A DNA stretch of 64,000 nucleotides from Paenibacillus_AA sp045062745 (GCF_045062745.1 NZ_JBJGED010000028.1:39319-103318); one strand, 5' to 3'; shown: positions 27,333 to 36,178, counted from the first letter of the stretch. The notes: generated from the sequence alone by a model not told the origin. Made by a program: numbers and translations.

Positions 27333-27399
27333 GCGCCAATTTCCTAAAATGAAGGCATCGAGTTGCTCCGCTCTAAGGGGCAGATGAGGAGGAATAGGC

Positions 27400-29025
27400 A
27401 TGATTATCCCGATGCTAAGGAAACACTGGACTTCCATGCTGGGCGTATTGTTCATCTTGGCTGCTTTCATTACACTTTTTCGATATTCGTTGGATCAATC
27501 GTGGTTGACCGACAAACTCAAAATCGGAGCCGGCTTGCTGTGCGGCATCGGGTTGGCGTTAGGCGGCGCGGCGCTCGCCCTGAAGAAGCTGAACGCCATC
27601 GGCGACATTGTCATCGGCTTGGGCGCCGGGATCCTGTATGCGACGTTCTCGTTCGCCGGCATCTACTTCGACCTATGGACGCCGATGACCGTGATGCTGA
27701 GCATGACCGCGGTTACGTTGCTGCTCTCGGGCTGGGGCTACCGCTTCCACTCCCGGCTCGTGATGAATATCGGTCTGCTCGGAGGGCTCTTGTCCCCCCT
27801 CCTGATGCGGCCGGAGACGGACCAAGTGTTTACGCTGTTCCTGTACTTGCTGGTGCTGAACGCGGCCTACTTTTTCCTCAGCATCGTGAAAAAATGGAGT
27901 GAGCTGCGAAGTGTCTCGTTCATCGGCACTTGGTTGATGTATGGCGTGTACTTCCTGCATTACGGCCCGCCGACGGAGGGAGTATGGACGATGCCGGTTC
28001 GCTACGCGACGGCGGCCTTCCTCTTCTACCTGATCGGCTTCCTGTTCGCTTCCTGGCGCCATAACCGCTGCTTCGACGGCTGGAACTTGTACTTGAGCTT
28101 GACCAACGCGGTCGTGTTTGGCTGCTGGGCCCTGTATCTGCTCGACGGCGATGTCCCGATGGGCGTGCTGCTGGCTATGATCGGCGCGGTGTATGGGCTG
28201 ACGGGCTTCCTCGTGTACCGCGTCGCACCGGGGGCGCTGGCTTTCGCTTACAGCCATGGGCTGGGCGGTGCGCTTCTGCTGCTCATCGCGGCCGGACAAC
28301 TGGGTGATGGGCTAGAGTCGAAGCCGCTCGTGAATGCGCTCGTCTGGGGGCTGATTGCTTGGGGCTTGGCGTTAGCCTCGCGGAGGACAGCATGGAGGTG
28401 GGCTGAGCTGGCGGCCGTGGGCGTATGGGCGATCGTCGGCGCTTATTGGTACGTGGTCACATGGGACACCCCGCGGGGCGAATGGTTCGGCGTCTTCATC
28501 CCTTTCCTGAACTGGGGGGCGGTGTCCTGGGCGCTGCTGGCCGGACTCGGCTTTTACTTCTCGCTGTATCGGAGCTTCCGTGTGAAGGATATGTACGTAG
28601 ATCGGCTGCTGACGAACGTCTACGCTTTACTTGCACACCTGATCGTCGGCGGGCTGCTGACAGTACAGATCGAGAATGCGTTCGAAGAGTATGCTGTCGG
28701 TTCCTCTTACACGGTGCTGTCGCTGACGTTGTCGACGGTGTGGGGCGTGTACGCGCTGCTGCTCTTCCTGTGGGGCTCGTACTACAAGCAAAAGCTGTTC
28801 CTGGGCTTCGGCTCCCTCGTCCTGGTCGCGGTCGCGATCAAGGCGATCTTCCTGGACCTGAGCGAGGAGGAGACGATCTATAAAATCATTACGCTGCTCG
28901 TACTCGGCACGCTGTCGTTCGCGATCACGTTCGTGCGGAACCGGTGGGTCGCGGCTCCGGTGACGGGCTCGGCGAAGCCGGTGGCCCTCTTGGCCGAGTC
29001 GGAGGAGCGGGGGGGAGCAGGGTAA
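27400..29025 (+). CDS. DUF2339 polytopic membrane protein
   Basis: This is a 541-residue membrane protein of the DUF2339 family, with roughly 16 hydrophobic segments evenly spread through the chain. Family-like features are the early Gly-rich helices (GAGLLCGIGLALGGAALAL) and the recurring GLG/GLL motifs; charged residues sit in short loops. The function of DUF2339 is not established; a role in envelope or glycan handling has been suggested by context in other genomes. AGGAGGA lies before the ATG; an ATG at 27412 is an alternative. It is flanked on both sides by copies of the same 22-bp dyad. Confidence 0.82.
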   Translation: MIIPMLRKHWTSMLGVLFILAAFITLFRYSLDQSWLTDKLKIGAGLLCGIGLALGGAALALKKLNAIGDIVIGLGAGILYATFSFAGIYFDLWTPMTVMLSMTAVTLLLSGWGYRFHSRLVMNIGLLGGLLSPLLMRPETDQVFTLFLYLLVLNAAYFFLSIVKKWSELRSVSFIGTWLMYGVYFLHYGPPTEGVWTMPVRYATAAFLFYLIGFLFASWRHNRCFDGWNLYLSLTNAVVFGCWALYLLDGDVPMGVLLAMIGAVYGLTGFLVYRVAPGALAFAYSHGLGGALLLLIAAGQLGDGLESKPLVNALVWGLIAWGLALASRRTAWRWAELAAVGVWAIVGAYWYVVTWDTPRGEWFGVFIPFLNWGAVSWALLAGLGFYFSLYRSFRVKDMYVDRLLTNVYALLAHLIVGGLLTVQIENAFEEYAVGSSYTVLSLTLSTVWGVYALLLFLWGSYYKQKLFLGFGSLVLVAVAIKAIFLDLSEEETIYKIITLLVLGTLSFAITFVRNRWVAAPVTGSAKPVALLAESEERGGAG

Positions 29026-29038
29026 GGAGGCCTGAGGT

Positions 29039-29131
29039 GGGGTTGTAGAGTAAAAAAATTACTTTGGAGCGCGGAAGTTGGTTGTCGGCGGGGTTGTAGA
29101 GTAAAAATCTACTTTGGAGCGCGGAAGTTGG
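29039..29131 (+). repeat. tandem 42-43-bp imperfect direct repeat
   Basis: Two copies (29039-29081 and 29090-29131) share the start GGGGTTGTAGAGTAAAAA and the end ACTTTGGAGCGCGGAAG, differing at a few central bases and by one base in length. Each copy contains a short AGTA...TACT dyad. They lie just after the DUF2339 gene in a 242-base gap, which holds nothing else except the 29197 dyad. Confidence 0.85.
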
Positions 29132-29196
29132 GCCAGAACAGGATTAAGCCGGAAAAATCGTGTTACCGGTTGGAAAAAGCAGCGGACGCATGCCGG

Positions 29197-29218
29197 GGTA
29201 CCAGACAAAGTTAGTACT
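29197..29218 (+). repeat. second copy of the 22-bp GGTACC dyad
   Basis: This copy matches 27302-27323 at 18 of 22 positions in the same orientation. It lies within a larger stem (GGGGTA at 29195-29200, TACCCC at 29221-29226). A further GTAGGG/CCCTAC hairpin at 29251-29271 covers the end of the minus-strand mqnD gene. Confidence 0.6.
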
Positions 29219-29267
29219 GTTACCCCGCCACACAGTCCACTACAATAACAGTAGGGGGAGCCCTGCC

Positions 29268-30152
29268 CTACTTCAACTTACTCAAATCGAACGCGGGCAC
29301 GAGGCCCTCCTCCATGGCTCGGCCGAGCAGAGAGCGAACGGCGGCATAGCCCTCCTCGCCGAGGTCGGCGGAGAAGCCGTTCACGTACAAAGCGATGTGC
29401 GCTTGCGCCACATCGGGGGACATCTCCTGCGCATGCCGCATCACGTAGTCGAGGGAGGCGTCCGGGTGAGCCCAGGCGTACTCGACGGAGGCGCGAATCC
29501 AGCCGGACAGAGCCGCCAAGTCCAGAGAGCGGCGGGCGATAATCGCGCCGAGCGGGATCGGCAGGCCGGTATCGGCTTCCCACCAGCTGCCGAGGTCGGC
29601 GAGCAGGGTGAGCCCATAGAGATGGTACGTGAACCGCGCCTCGTGGATCACGAGGCCGGCGTCGATCTTCCCGTCGCGGACGGCGGGCATGATCTCGTGG
29701 AACGGCAGGACCACGATCTCGCCGACGCCGCCGGGCACGTGCTGTGCCGCCCACAGGCGGAACAGCAGGTAGGCGGTCGAGCGCTCGCTCGGCACCGCCA
29801 CCCGCCGGCCGGACAGGGCGGCCGCCCCTTCCGGGCCGCCGACCTGACCGCTGCCGGTCAGGACGAGCGGGCCGCAGCCGCGGCCCAAGGCGCCGCCGCA
29901 CGGCAGCAGGGCGTAGTCGTCCAGCACCCAGGGCAAGGCGGCATAGGAGATCTTCAGGACGTCCAGGTCCGGGGACCGCTCGGCGGCCAACCGGTTCGTA
30001 ATGTCGATGTCCGCATAAGTCACCTCGAACGGAGGAGCATCGGGCACGAGTCCATGCACAAGCGCATGAAAGACGAATGTGTCGTTCGGACAAGGCGAGA
30101 AGGCGATGTTAATGCGGTTGCCAACATTCTCTGCTTTTTCCAAGTTCGCCAT
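29268..30152 (-). CDS. mqnD: 1,4-dihydroxy-6-naphthoate synthase MqnD
   Basis: MqnD converts cyclic de-hypoxanthinyl futalosine to 1,4-dihydroxy-6-naphthoate in the futalosine route to menaquinone. The protein (294 residues) has the periplasmic-binding-protein-like fold of the family. It opens with INIAFSPCPNDTFVFHALVHG and has DIDITNRLA, LKISYAALP, VPSERSTAYLLFRLW and DAGLVIHEARFTY, which are family-typical. AAGGAGGTG lies 9 bases before the ATG, inside the end of mqnB, from which it is separated by only 3 bases, so both are one operon. Codon use is very G+C-rich. The other pathway genes (mqnA, mqnC, mqnE) are not in the window. Confidence 0.93.
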   Translation of the reverse strand: MANLEKAENVGNRINIAFSPCPNDTFVFHALVHGLVPDAPPFEVTYADIDITNRLAAERSPDLDVLKISYAALPWVLDDYALLPCGGALGRGCGPLVLTGSGQVGGPEGAAALSGRRVAVPSERSTAYLLFRLWAAQHVPGGVGEIVVLPFHEIMPAVRDGKIDAGLVIHEARFTYHLYGLTLLADLGSWWEADTGLPIPLGAIIARRSLDLAALSGWIRASVEYAWAHPDASLDYVMRHAQEMSPDVAQAHIALYVNGFSADLGEEGYAAVRSLLGRAMEEGLVPAFDLSKLK

Positions 30153-30155
30153 AAC

Positions 30156-30836
30156 TTACAGCACCTCCTTCAGGGTCGCGCTGGCGGCCTCCAGCGCGCG
30201 AAGCGCCTCGGGAATGCGCCACGCGGCCCGGTTCCGCGGACCGACCGCATTCGAGATGGCGCGCAGCTCGAGGCACGGCACGCCGCGCATCGCCGCCGCC
30301 GTCGCCACGCCGAAGCCCTCCATGGCTTCGGCGATCGCGCCGGGCACGCGCGCGGCTACGGCCGCCGCGGACGCGGCCGACCCGGTCACCGTAGACACGG
30401 TGACCACGGGGCCGCTGGCCGCCGGCAGGCCGGCGGCGCGCAGCGCGGCCGCGAGGCGCTCGGCGAGCGCGGCGTCGACCGGCGCGCTCGCCGAGCCGAA
30501 GCCGAGCGCGTCGACGCTCGCGAAGCCGTCCGGCGTCTCGGCGCCGAGATCGGCCGCGACGATCGCGTCCGCGACGGCGAGCGAGCCGATCTCGGCGCGG
30601 CCGGCGAAGCCGCCGCCGATGCCGGCGCTCACGACGCAGCCGTATGCGGCCGTAGCTAGCGCGAACGCCGTGCGGGCCGCGGCGCTGGCCGGGCCGACGC
30701 CGGCTTCGAGCACGTCGAAGCGCGGATCGCCCGCGAGCCCGCGCAGCACCGCTTCACGTTCGGCGGCGACGGCGGTCAGGATCAGGACGCGCCGCTTCAC
30801 GGGGGAAGAGGAGGGCTTCGTCGATTCGGATGACAT
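30156..30836 (-). CDS. mqnB: futalosine hydrolase MqnB
   Basis: MqnB is a nucleosidase-type enzyme that removes hypoxanthine from futalosine. The 226-residue protein has the nucleoside phosphorylase/hydrolase fold: ILTAVAAEREAVLRGL at the start (catalytic Glu), VLEAGVGPASAAART, VVSAGIGGGFAG, and the active-site segment AMEGFGVATAA with its Glu, followed by LELRAISNAVG. It is extremely Ala-rich, in keeping with local G+C-rich codon use. AAAGGAGA precedes the ATG. It is the first gene of the mqnB-mqnD pair, and the divergent gap to 31015 carries a short tandem of GCAATAGGTA (about 2.6 copies at 30948-30973). Confidence 0.92.
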   Translation of the reverse strand: MSSESTKPSSSPVKRRVLILTAVAAEREAVLRGLAGDPRFDVLEAGVGPASAAARTAFALATAAYGCVVSAGIGGGFAGRAEIGSLAVADAIVAADLGAETPDGFASVDALGFGSASAPVDAALAERLAAALRAAGLPAASGPVVTVSTVTGSAASAAAVAARVPGAIAEAMEGFGVATAAAMRGVPCLELRAISNAVGPRNRAAWRIPEALRALEAASATLKEVL

Positions 30837-31014
30837 AGATTCAGTTCTCCTTTGATCGGGGAAAGATTAAAGATGTGAATATAGAACGACGTTAACAATT
30901 GAAATTAGTATAGTCCAGCCCGGATAGGGATGCAACCGCAACGGGCAGCAATAGGTAGCAATAGGTAGCAATATAAGGATCGATGGCAAGACGGAATCAG
31001 GAGGGGGATGGGTC

Positions 31015-32238
31015 GTGTCTAAAAAATGGCTGGAGCACGAAGGCGCGCGTTGGGTGGAGCGGCAAATCGTCACGAAGGAGCAATACAATCAAATCTTAAG
31101 CTTGTACGATGACAAGAAGCATGCGGTAGGGATCCTCCCGATCCTGGGCAGCGTGTTAGTGGGGCTGGGTATTCTGAGCTTCATCGCCGCGAACTGGCAG
31201 GACATCTCGCAAATGCTGCGGCTCGTAATCATCCTGGCGGTGATGAGCGGCTTCTACGCGGCGGGCGACCGGCTGCTGAAGCGGGGACACGAGAAGCTGG
31301 GCATCGCGCTGATCGGCATCGGGCTTATTGCGTTCGGCGGAGGCATCGTGCTGGTCGGGCAAATGTTCCACATGGTCGCCTACGACGTCAAGTCGTTCCT
31401 CGTCTGGGGAACGGCCGGGATATTGACCACGTATTTGTACCGCAGCCGGTACTTGTTCCTCATCAGCTTGCTTATCTTGAACATCGCGCAGCTCTATAGC
31501 GCATCGTCGTTTCACGATTTCAACTGGATCGCGTTGATGCTGACCGTAGTGGGGCTGGGGTGGTACGCCTACCGCTGGGCGAACTCGCTGCTCACATGGC
31601 TGCTCGGGCTCAGCATTCTCCTGCATGCGATCGTGCTGCTGGCGGTCGAGGACGGGAAGCTGCTCTGGTTCTACCTGATCGCCATGGCGATGTACAGCGC
31701 GGGGGATTGGCTGCGGGACCGCAGCCAGCTCTCGGCGGTGCAGTCGGCGCCGCTCACCGGAGCTTACCTGATGGGATTGTTCCTCGTGCTCTTCGCCCGG
31801 CTCGACTCCGAGGCCGCCTGGATGGACGACCATCTCTTGCCGTCCGCGAGCGTGTACTTCCCCATCCTGCTCGTCCTCCTCGCGGTGTCGGCTTACGGCA
31901 AGTGGCGGCGCAAACGGGAAGGAAGCGCCCTCGAGTGGCTGCTGTTCCTGCCGCTCGCCTACTTGCCGGGTTCAGCGGTCGAGGTGACCCTCCTGATCGC
32001 GCTCTTCCTGTTCTCCCTGTACGTGCTGTGGCGCGGCTATGCGGAGGAATGGCGGATGAAGATCAATATCGGCACGCTGCTCTTCCTGTTCACCACGATG
32101 GTCGCCTATACGAAGCTGACATGGGGATTTATGGACAAATCGCTCTTCTTCCTCATCGGCGGCGGAATGCTGCTCACCCTCAGCTGGCTCCTGAATCGGC
32201 GGAAGAAGCAAGTGTTAGAAGACACGAAGGAGGGATGA
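31015..32238 (+). CDS. DUF2157 polytopic membrane protein
   Basis: This 407-residue protein has a short soluble N-terminus (KKWLEHEGARWVERQIVTKEQ, residues 2-22, as in DUF2157) and then about 11 to 12 transmembrane helices. The first helix contains ILPILGSVLVGLGILSFIAANW, the family's hallmark, ending with the Asn-Trp pair. The GTG start has GAGGGGG 7 bases upstream. Three bases after its stop begins a GDYXXLXY protein; in other bacteria these two gene types, often with a DUF4401 gene between, form a conserved pair of unknown function. No DUF4401 gene is present here. Confidence 0.85.
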   Translation: MSKKWLEHEGARWVERQIVTKEQYNQILSLYDDKKHAVGILPILGSVLVGLGILSFIAANWQDISQMLRLVIILAVMSGFYAAGDRLLKRGHEKLGIALIGIGLIAFGGGIVLVGQMFHMVAYDVKSFLVWGTAGILTTYLYRSRYLFLISLLILNIAQLYSASSFHDFNWIALMLTVVGLGWYAYRWANSLLTWLLGLSILLHAIVLLAVEDGKLLWFYLIAMAMYSAGDWLRDRSQLSAVQSAPLTGAYLMGLFLVLFARLDSEAAWMDDHLLPSASVYFPILLVLLAVSAYGKWRRKREGSALEWLLFLPLAYLPGSAVEVTLLIALFLFSLYVLWRGYAEEWRMKINIGTLLFLFTTMVAYTKLTWGFMDKSLFFLIGGGMLLTLSWLLNRRKKQVLEDTKEG

Positions 32239-32241
32239 CCG

Positions 32242-32796
32242 ATGACAGATGCTCAAGGGAAATCAACGGCAACTGCCGCTCGCTCGAGGTTCGGGTCCCG
32301 TTCCCGTCTGCTTCTGGTCTTGGTGCTTTGTCAAATCTTGTTCCTGCTCGGCTTGGCGGGTTCATATTACGCAACGGACTGGTGGGGCGAAGAAATCCGG
32401 CTGCAAACGAAGCCGGTCGATCCCCGCGACCTGCTGTACGGCGATTACGTAACGCTAAGCTACGAGATTAGCCAGCTGGACCCCAGCTTGTGGAAGGACG
32501 CGGAGCAGCCGAAGCGGGGCGAGTCGATTTATGTGGTGCTGAAGCCGGACACGGGCGGCGTATACCGGCCAACCGGAGCCTACGGTGACAAGCCCGCCGT
32601 GAGCGGGGATGAGGCGGTGCTGAAGGGACGGGTGAATTACAGCTGGGACCGGGCGATTACGGTGCAATACGGGCTGGAGCGCTTCTACGTGCCGGAGGGC
32701 ACGGGCCAAGAGCTGGAGGAAGCGGCGCGCGATACGATCGTCCGCGTGAAGATCGCGCCCTGGGGCCAGTCCCGCCTGATCGGGCTCGGGCAATAG
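32242..32796 (+). CDS. GDYXXLXY membrane-anchored protein
   Basis: This 184-residue protein has one N-terminal transmembrane helix (about residues 22-43) and an extracytoplasmic domain with the defining motif GDYVTLSY near residue 72, preceded by PVDPRDLLY. A second, related feature is LKGRVNYSWDRAITVQYGLERFYVPEG, where the tyrosine-rich stretch is typical of the family. It lies 3 bases after the DUF2157 gene and probably works with it at the membrane. The function is unknown. A strong terminator follows. Confidence 0.85.
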   Translation: MTDAQGKSTATAARSRFGSRSRLLLVLVLCQILFLLGLAGSYYATDWWGEEIRLQTKPVDPRDLLYGDYVTLSYEISQLDPSLWKDAEQPKRGESIYVVLKPDTGGVYRPTGAYGDKPAVSGDEAVLKGRVNYSWDRAITVQYGLERFYVPEGTGQELEEAARDTIVRVKIAPWGQSRLIGLGQ

Positions 32797-32810
32797 GCGC
32801 TCTGCAGCAC

Positions 32811-32848
32811 AAAACCTCCATCTCGGTTCCAACCGAGACGGAGGTTTT
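32811..32848. terminator. bidirectional terminator
   Basis: An 18-bp stem with one mismatch (from AAAACCTCC to GGAGGTTTT) with a 2-base loop lies between the convergent GDYXXLXY and hisJ genes. A/T tracts at both ends suit termination on either strand. Confidence 0.9.
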
Positions 32849-32870
32849 GGCTTAAAGAGCTAGCAGAGCG

Positions 32871-33677
32871 CTACAGCGCGACCATCTTCCGTTGCCGCTG
32901 CTCGAAGACGGCCCATTCCTTGAAGCCGATCCGCTTCAGCACGTCCCGCACTTCGTCGAACTCATCGGCGACCCGCTCCGGCGTGTGCGAATCCGAGCCG
33001 AACGTCGGCTTGACGCCGAAGTGGCAGGCGCGCTCGAGAATCTCGAACGACGGATACCAGCCGCCGCACGATTTCCCCTTGCCGGACGTGTTGATCTCGA
33101 TCGCGACATCGTGCTCGGCGATCGTCCGGAGCGTCTCGTCGACGACGGACGTCCGCACTTCGCTGATATCCGGCCGGTATCCCTTGATCGCGTCGATATG
33201 GCCGAGGATATCGAACATGCCGCTGCGGGCCGATTCGGCTACGAGCCGGAAGTGCGCTTCCTTATCCCGCAGCAGGCCGGCGTCGTCGATGCCCTCCCAG
33301 CGGGTACGGTCGAAGATGCTCCGTCCCCCCGAGACATGCACGGAGCCGATGATGTAATCGAGCGGATAAGCGGCATACACCTCACGGTAAATCTCCGCAT
33401 GCTCCGGGAAAAAGTCCGACTCGACTCCCAGCAGCACGGTGATCCGGCCGCGGTATTCCTCCTTAAGCCGCAGCACCTCCCTCACATAGTTCGGGAATTC
33501 GCTCTTCGCCATGGCGATCCCCGGCCGGAACTGGTCGGCCTCTTCGCCGAAGAAGGGCGAATGGTCGGAGATGCCGATATACGTCAGGCCGCGTTCGATC
33601 GCGGCCTCGATATAATCGCGAATGTCTCCCGTCGCATGGCCGCAGCGGGTATGGTGCGTATGATAATCGAAACGCAT
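32871..33677 (-). CDS. hisJ: histidinol-phosphatase, PHP family
   Basis: This PHP-fold phosphoesterase hydrolyses histidinol phosphate to histidinol in histidine synthesis. All PHP metal-site elements are visible: DYHTHHTRCGHA at the N-terminus, ISDHSPF, GVESDFFPE, IGSVHVSGG, DILGHIDAIK and GSDSHTPE. Length (268) is normal for HisJ/HisK. It stands alone, with no other his gene in the window. The ATG follows AGAGGAGTG. PHP phosphatases with other substrates share the motifs, but the match in layout to HisJ is good. Confidence 0.88.
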   Translation of the reverse strand: MRFDYHTHHTRCGHATGDIRDYIEAAIERGLTYIGISDHSPFFGEEADQFRPGIAMAKSEFPNYVREVLRLKEEYRGRITVLLGVESDFFPEHAEIYREVYAAYPLDYIIGSVHVSGGRSIFDRTRWEGIDDAGLLRDKEAHFRLVAESARSGMFDILGHIDAIKGYRPDISEVRTSVVDETLRTIAEHDVAIEINTSGKGKSCGGWYPSFEILERACHFGVKPTFGSDSHTPERVADEFDEVRDVLKRIGFKEWAVFEQRQRKMVAL

Positions 33678-33789
33678 GCGGGTTCACTCCTCTGTACTGG
33701 CGTGACGTTCTTGTGCTTCATTGTAGCACAGAAAGCCGAGACGGGATGTAAATTATTCATCCTTCTCCTCATCCGGCAGGACGGCAAAA

Positions 33790-33818
33790 GGACCAGCCCT
33801 GTCGCTCAAGGCTGGCCC
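33790..33818 (-). terminator. terminator of the 34.2-kb minus-strand gene
   Basis: A 9-bp stem (GGACCAGCC / GGCTGGCCC, one G-T pair) is followed on the minus strand by TCCTTTT. It sits just beyond the stop at 33834. Confidence 0.7.
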
Positions 33819-33833
33819 TGCACTCGCACGTTC

Positions 33834-34253
33834 TTAATACTGGATCGGATCGGGGACGATGTCCTCGTCCATCAGCTCCGTATTCGTCTTCATACGCTTC
33901 ATCTCGTTGCCGAGCTTGCGCATCTCCTGCTCGTTCGGGGCCATCGTGCCGCTCTGGACGCCCTCCAGCCCCTTCCTCCGGGTATCCGAGAAGAACAGCT
34001 GCTCGAGCTCGAACAGTTTGTCCAGCGCAGCCTTCCGGACACTTCGAGGAATCGCATCCCCGTATCCGAAATCGACTTCCTCGAATTTCACGATCGTGTC
34101 TCCTTGATCGCAGGTGTGCGTAGTCAGGATTAGCGGATAGGTCGCCTGCGTCGCTTCATCGACGAGATTCAGCTTGTACATCGCCCGCTCGGAATATTCG
34201 ATCCGTTCCAAGCCGAGCTCCGCCAGCTTCCGATAGACCGTGTCTTTGTCCAC
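33834..34253 (-). CDS. hypothetical protein
   Basis: This 139-residue soluble protein was not recognised. Its start is a GTG with AGGAGGG 7 bases upstream. The N-terminal half (TVYRKLAELGLERIEYSER, then hydrophobic beta-type stretches) and the highly charged C-terminal half (RKAALDKLFELEQLFFSDTRRK, then EQEMRKLGNEMKRMK) suggest a small alpha/beta domain followed by helices. There is no signal peptide. It lies 36 bases downstream of the ytxH-like gene on the same strand and could be read from the same stress-type promoter. A role cannot be assigned. Confidence 0.75.
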   Translation of the reverse strand: MDKDTVYRKLAELGLERIEYSERAMYKLNLVDEATQATYPLILTTHTCDQGDTIVKFEEVDFGYGDAIPRSVRKAALDKLFELEQLFFSDTRRKGLEGVQSGTMAPNEQEMRKLGNEMKRMKTNTELMDEDIVPDPIQY

Positions 34254-34289
34254 TCCTATCCCTCCTGTCGGTCCGGCATGTGGGCGGCT

Positions 34290-34670
34290 TCAGTTCGGCC
34301 GCGACGCCGGACGGTCGGCCTCCCTCGAGGTTCCGGAATCGAGCCGGTCCCCCTCCATATCCCGCGTTCGATCCTGCATGGCATCTTTGGCCGTATGCAT
34401 CGTATCCCTCATTTGCTGCTTGCCTTCTTCGGCCTGGTCCATCAGATCGCTCGCCCGGTTCGCTACGCGGTTCGCCATGTCCTTCGTCTTGTCCGTGGCG
34501 GCCGACGCCCATTCCCGAGTTTTATCCATGGCAGAACGATATCGGTTCGAGAGATCCTCCCGCATCCGGGCCCCCGTCTTGGGAGCGAGCAGCAAGGAAG
34601 ACACAGCGCCAACGGCTCCTCCAATCAACACACCCAGCATGAATCCGCTTCTTCTTGTTTCGGTTGCCAT
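34290..34670 (-). CDS. ytxH: YtxH-like general stress protein
   Basis: This is a YtxH-domain protein of 126 residues. It has one N-terminal transmembrane helix (residues about 9-27, FMLGVLIGGAVGAVSSLLLAP) followed by the family motif APKTGARMREDL. The rest is a long charged amphipathic helix (repeated TREWASAATDKTKDMANR-type heptads), as in LEA-like stress proteins. In B. subtilis ytxGHJ is SigB-controlled. Here a SigB-type promoter (34727-34751, minus strand) lies 57 bases upstream. The matching ytxG-like gene is present at 38174. Confidence 0.88.
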   Translation of the reverse strand: MATETRRSGFMLGVLIGGAVGAVSSLLLAPKTGARMREDLSNRYRSAMDKTREWASAATDKTKDMANRVANRASDLMDQAEEGKQQMRDTMHTAKDAMQDRTRDMEGDRLDSGTSREADRPASRPN

Positions 34671-34726
34671 TCGTAATCCTCTCCTCTATCAGCAGTTTTT
34701 TGTGGATATCATCCATACTCAGTGAG

Positions 34727-34751
34727 TAACCCGATTTCCCCGATTTGAAAC
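34727..34751 (-). promoter_or_regulatory. SigB-type promoter of ytxH
   Basis: On the minus strand this reads GTTTCA-N13-GGGTTA, close to the SigB consensus GTTTAA-N12/15-GGGTAT. The -10 lies 57 bases from the ytxH start codon. Confidence 0.75.
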
Positions 34752-34812
34752 ATTGTGGTATAACTACAAGTGAGTGGAGAGACCGACGAGCCCACCAAGG
34801 GGGACAAGATGC

Positions 34813-35949
34813 ATGAGCATAATCATAGTGGATGACAACCCTACGAACCTGTTGATCATTGAGAAAATTTTGCGCAAAGAAGGGTATCAAAACCTCATCT
34901 TGGCGTCCTCCGCCATGGAGCTGTTCGAAATTCTGAATATCGCCGCCGCGGACTCGACGGACATGCCTTTCAAAATGATCCTGATGGATATGATGATGCC
35001 GGAGATCGACGGCTTGGAAGCGTGCCGGCGCATTCAGGCGCATGAGCGGCTGCGCGATATCCCGATCATCTTCGTAACCGCGATGGGCGATTCCAACAAG
35101 CTCGCCGAGGCGCTCGACGCCGGCGCGATCGACTATGTGATGAAGCCGATCAATCGCGTGGAGCTGCTCGCGCGGATCCGGTCCGCCTTTCGGCTGAAGC
35201 AGGAGAAGGATTGGCACAAGGAGCGGGACAAGCGGATCAAGTACGAGCTCGATCTGGCCAAGCAAGTGCAGCGGAGCGTGCTGAGCGAGCCGATCCGGGA
35301 CGAGAATGTCGCGATCGAGGCGATCTATGAGCCCTCCTCCGAGCTAGCAGGCGATTTCTACGCCTGGCACCGCATCGGCCCGAATCGTTATGGCGTCATC
35401 CTGCTCGATATGATGGGACACGGCATTTCGTCCTCCCTAGTCTGCATGTACATCTATTCCGCTTTGCAGGACACGATCACGCGCCTGACCGATCCCGAGG
35501 ACGTCATGCGCGAGCTGAACCGGCGGATGAACCACCTGCATATGTCGGACGAACTGATTAATTATTACTTTACCGCCATCTATCTCGTGCTGGACACGGA
35601 CCTCAAGACGATCGAGTATGTGAACGCGGGCCATCCCCCCGGGCTGCTGTATCGTGATGGGGAGTATACGACCTTGACCGAGGGATGCAGCGCGATCGGG
35701 TTCTTCGACCGGCTCGACATTCGGAAGGGGATGCTCCGGTACGAGCAGGAGGCCAAGGTGATGCTGTTCACCGACGGGGTGTTGGAGTGGCTCGGCGACG
35801 ATCAGGAGGAAGGGGCGGCCTTGCTCATGGAGCATTTCCGCGAGCATCCGGACGACGATCTGCAGGCGCTCAGGGCCCGGCTCGCGCCTTCCTCCCAGCA
35901 GGCCGCACAGGAGGACGATATGTGCCTGGTCATGATTGCTACTATATAG
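34813..35949 (+). CDS. response regulator with PP2C (RsbU-type) phosphatase
   Basis: This 378-residue protein joins an N-terminal receiver domain (VDDNPTNL; phospho-acceptor Asp59 in MILMDMMMPEIDG; Lys in YVMKPIN) to a SpoIIE/RsbU-type PP2C serine phosphatase through a helical linker (KEWHK-like heptads). The phosphatase metal sites are visible in ELAGDFYAWH, DMMGHGISSSL, and LFTDGVLEW, and the N-terminal motif LDLAKQVQRSVLSEP is typical. Such proteins dephosphorylate STAS anti-anti-sigma factors; the two RsbV-type genes 1.5-3 kb downstream are obvious substrates. ATG 34813 follows AAGGGGGAC. The hybrid kinase at 40794 is a candidate phosphodonor. Confidence 0.92.
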   Translation: MSIIIVDDNPTNLLIIEKILRKEGYQNLILASSAMELFEILNIAAADSTDMPFKMILMDMMMPEIDGLEACRRIQAHERLRDIPIIFVTAMGDSNKLAEALDAGAIDYVMKPINRVELLARIRSAFRLKQEKDWHKERDKRIKYELDLAKQVQRSVLSEPIRDENVAIEAIYEPSSELAGDFYAWHRIGPNRYGVILLDMMGHGISSSLVCMYIYSALQDTITRLTDPEDVMRELNRRMNHLHMSDELINYYFTAIYLVLDTDLKTIEYVNAGHPPGLLYRDGEYTTLTEGCSAIGFFDRLDIRKGMLRYEQEAKVMLFTDGVLEWLGDDQEEGAALLMEHFREHPDDDLQALRARLAPSSQQAAQEDDMCLVMIATI

Positions 35950-35998
35950 AGACTGTTAATTCACGGGCGTTCCAAGTGAAAAGGGACCCTTTAGTAAG

Positions 35999-36051
35999 CC
36001 CCACAAAGTGAAGCAGATTCTCTGAAGACTATTCCGAGTACTTTGCGGGGG
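35999..36051 (+). repeat. palindrome-ended intergenic repeat, copy A
   Basis: A 53-base element has 10-bp terminal inverted repeats CCCCACAAAG / CTTTGCGGGG with one mismatch. A related element in the opposite orientation lies at 40721-40774. The 348-base gap 35950-36297 otherwise holds a terminator hairpin at 36179-36227 and no gene. Confidence 0.6.
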
Positions 36052-36178
36052 CACCATTAGACTAACATCTTGTTGATTGAAAATAGAACTAGTGGTTGGA
36101 GGTTCAAGCCAAAACTCGCCAGGGTTCTCTTTTTCACTTTCCACGCCAAATGAATCGACAGTCTCGTCGGGTTTGGTT

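Noticed and set aside
36071..36125. tRNA-like stretch (GGTTGGAGGTTCAAGCC) in the phosphatase/CBM48 gap
   Set aside because: A T-arm-like string is present but no acceptor, D-arm or anticodon stem could be paired around it.
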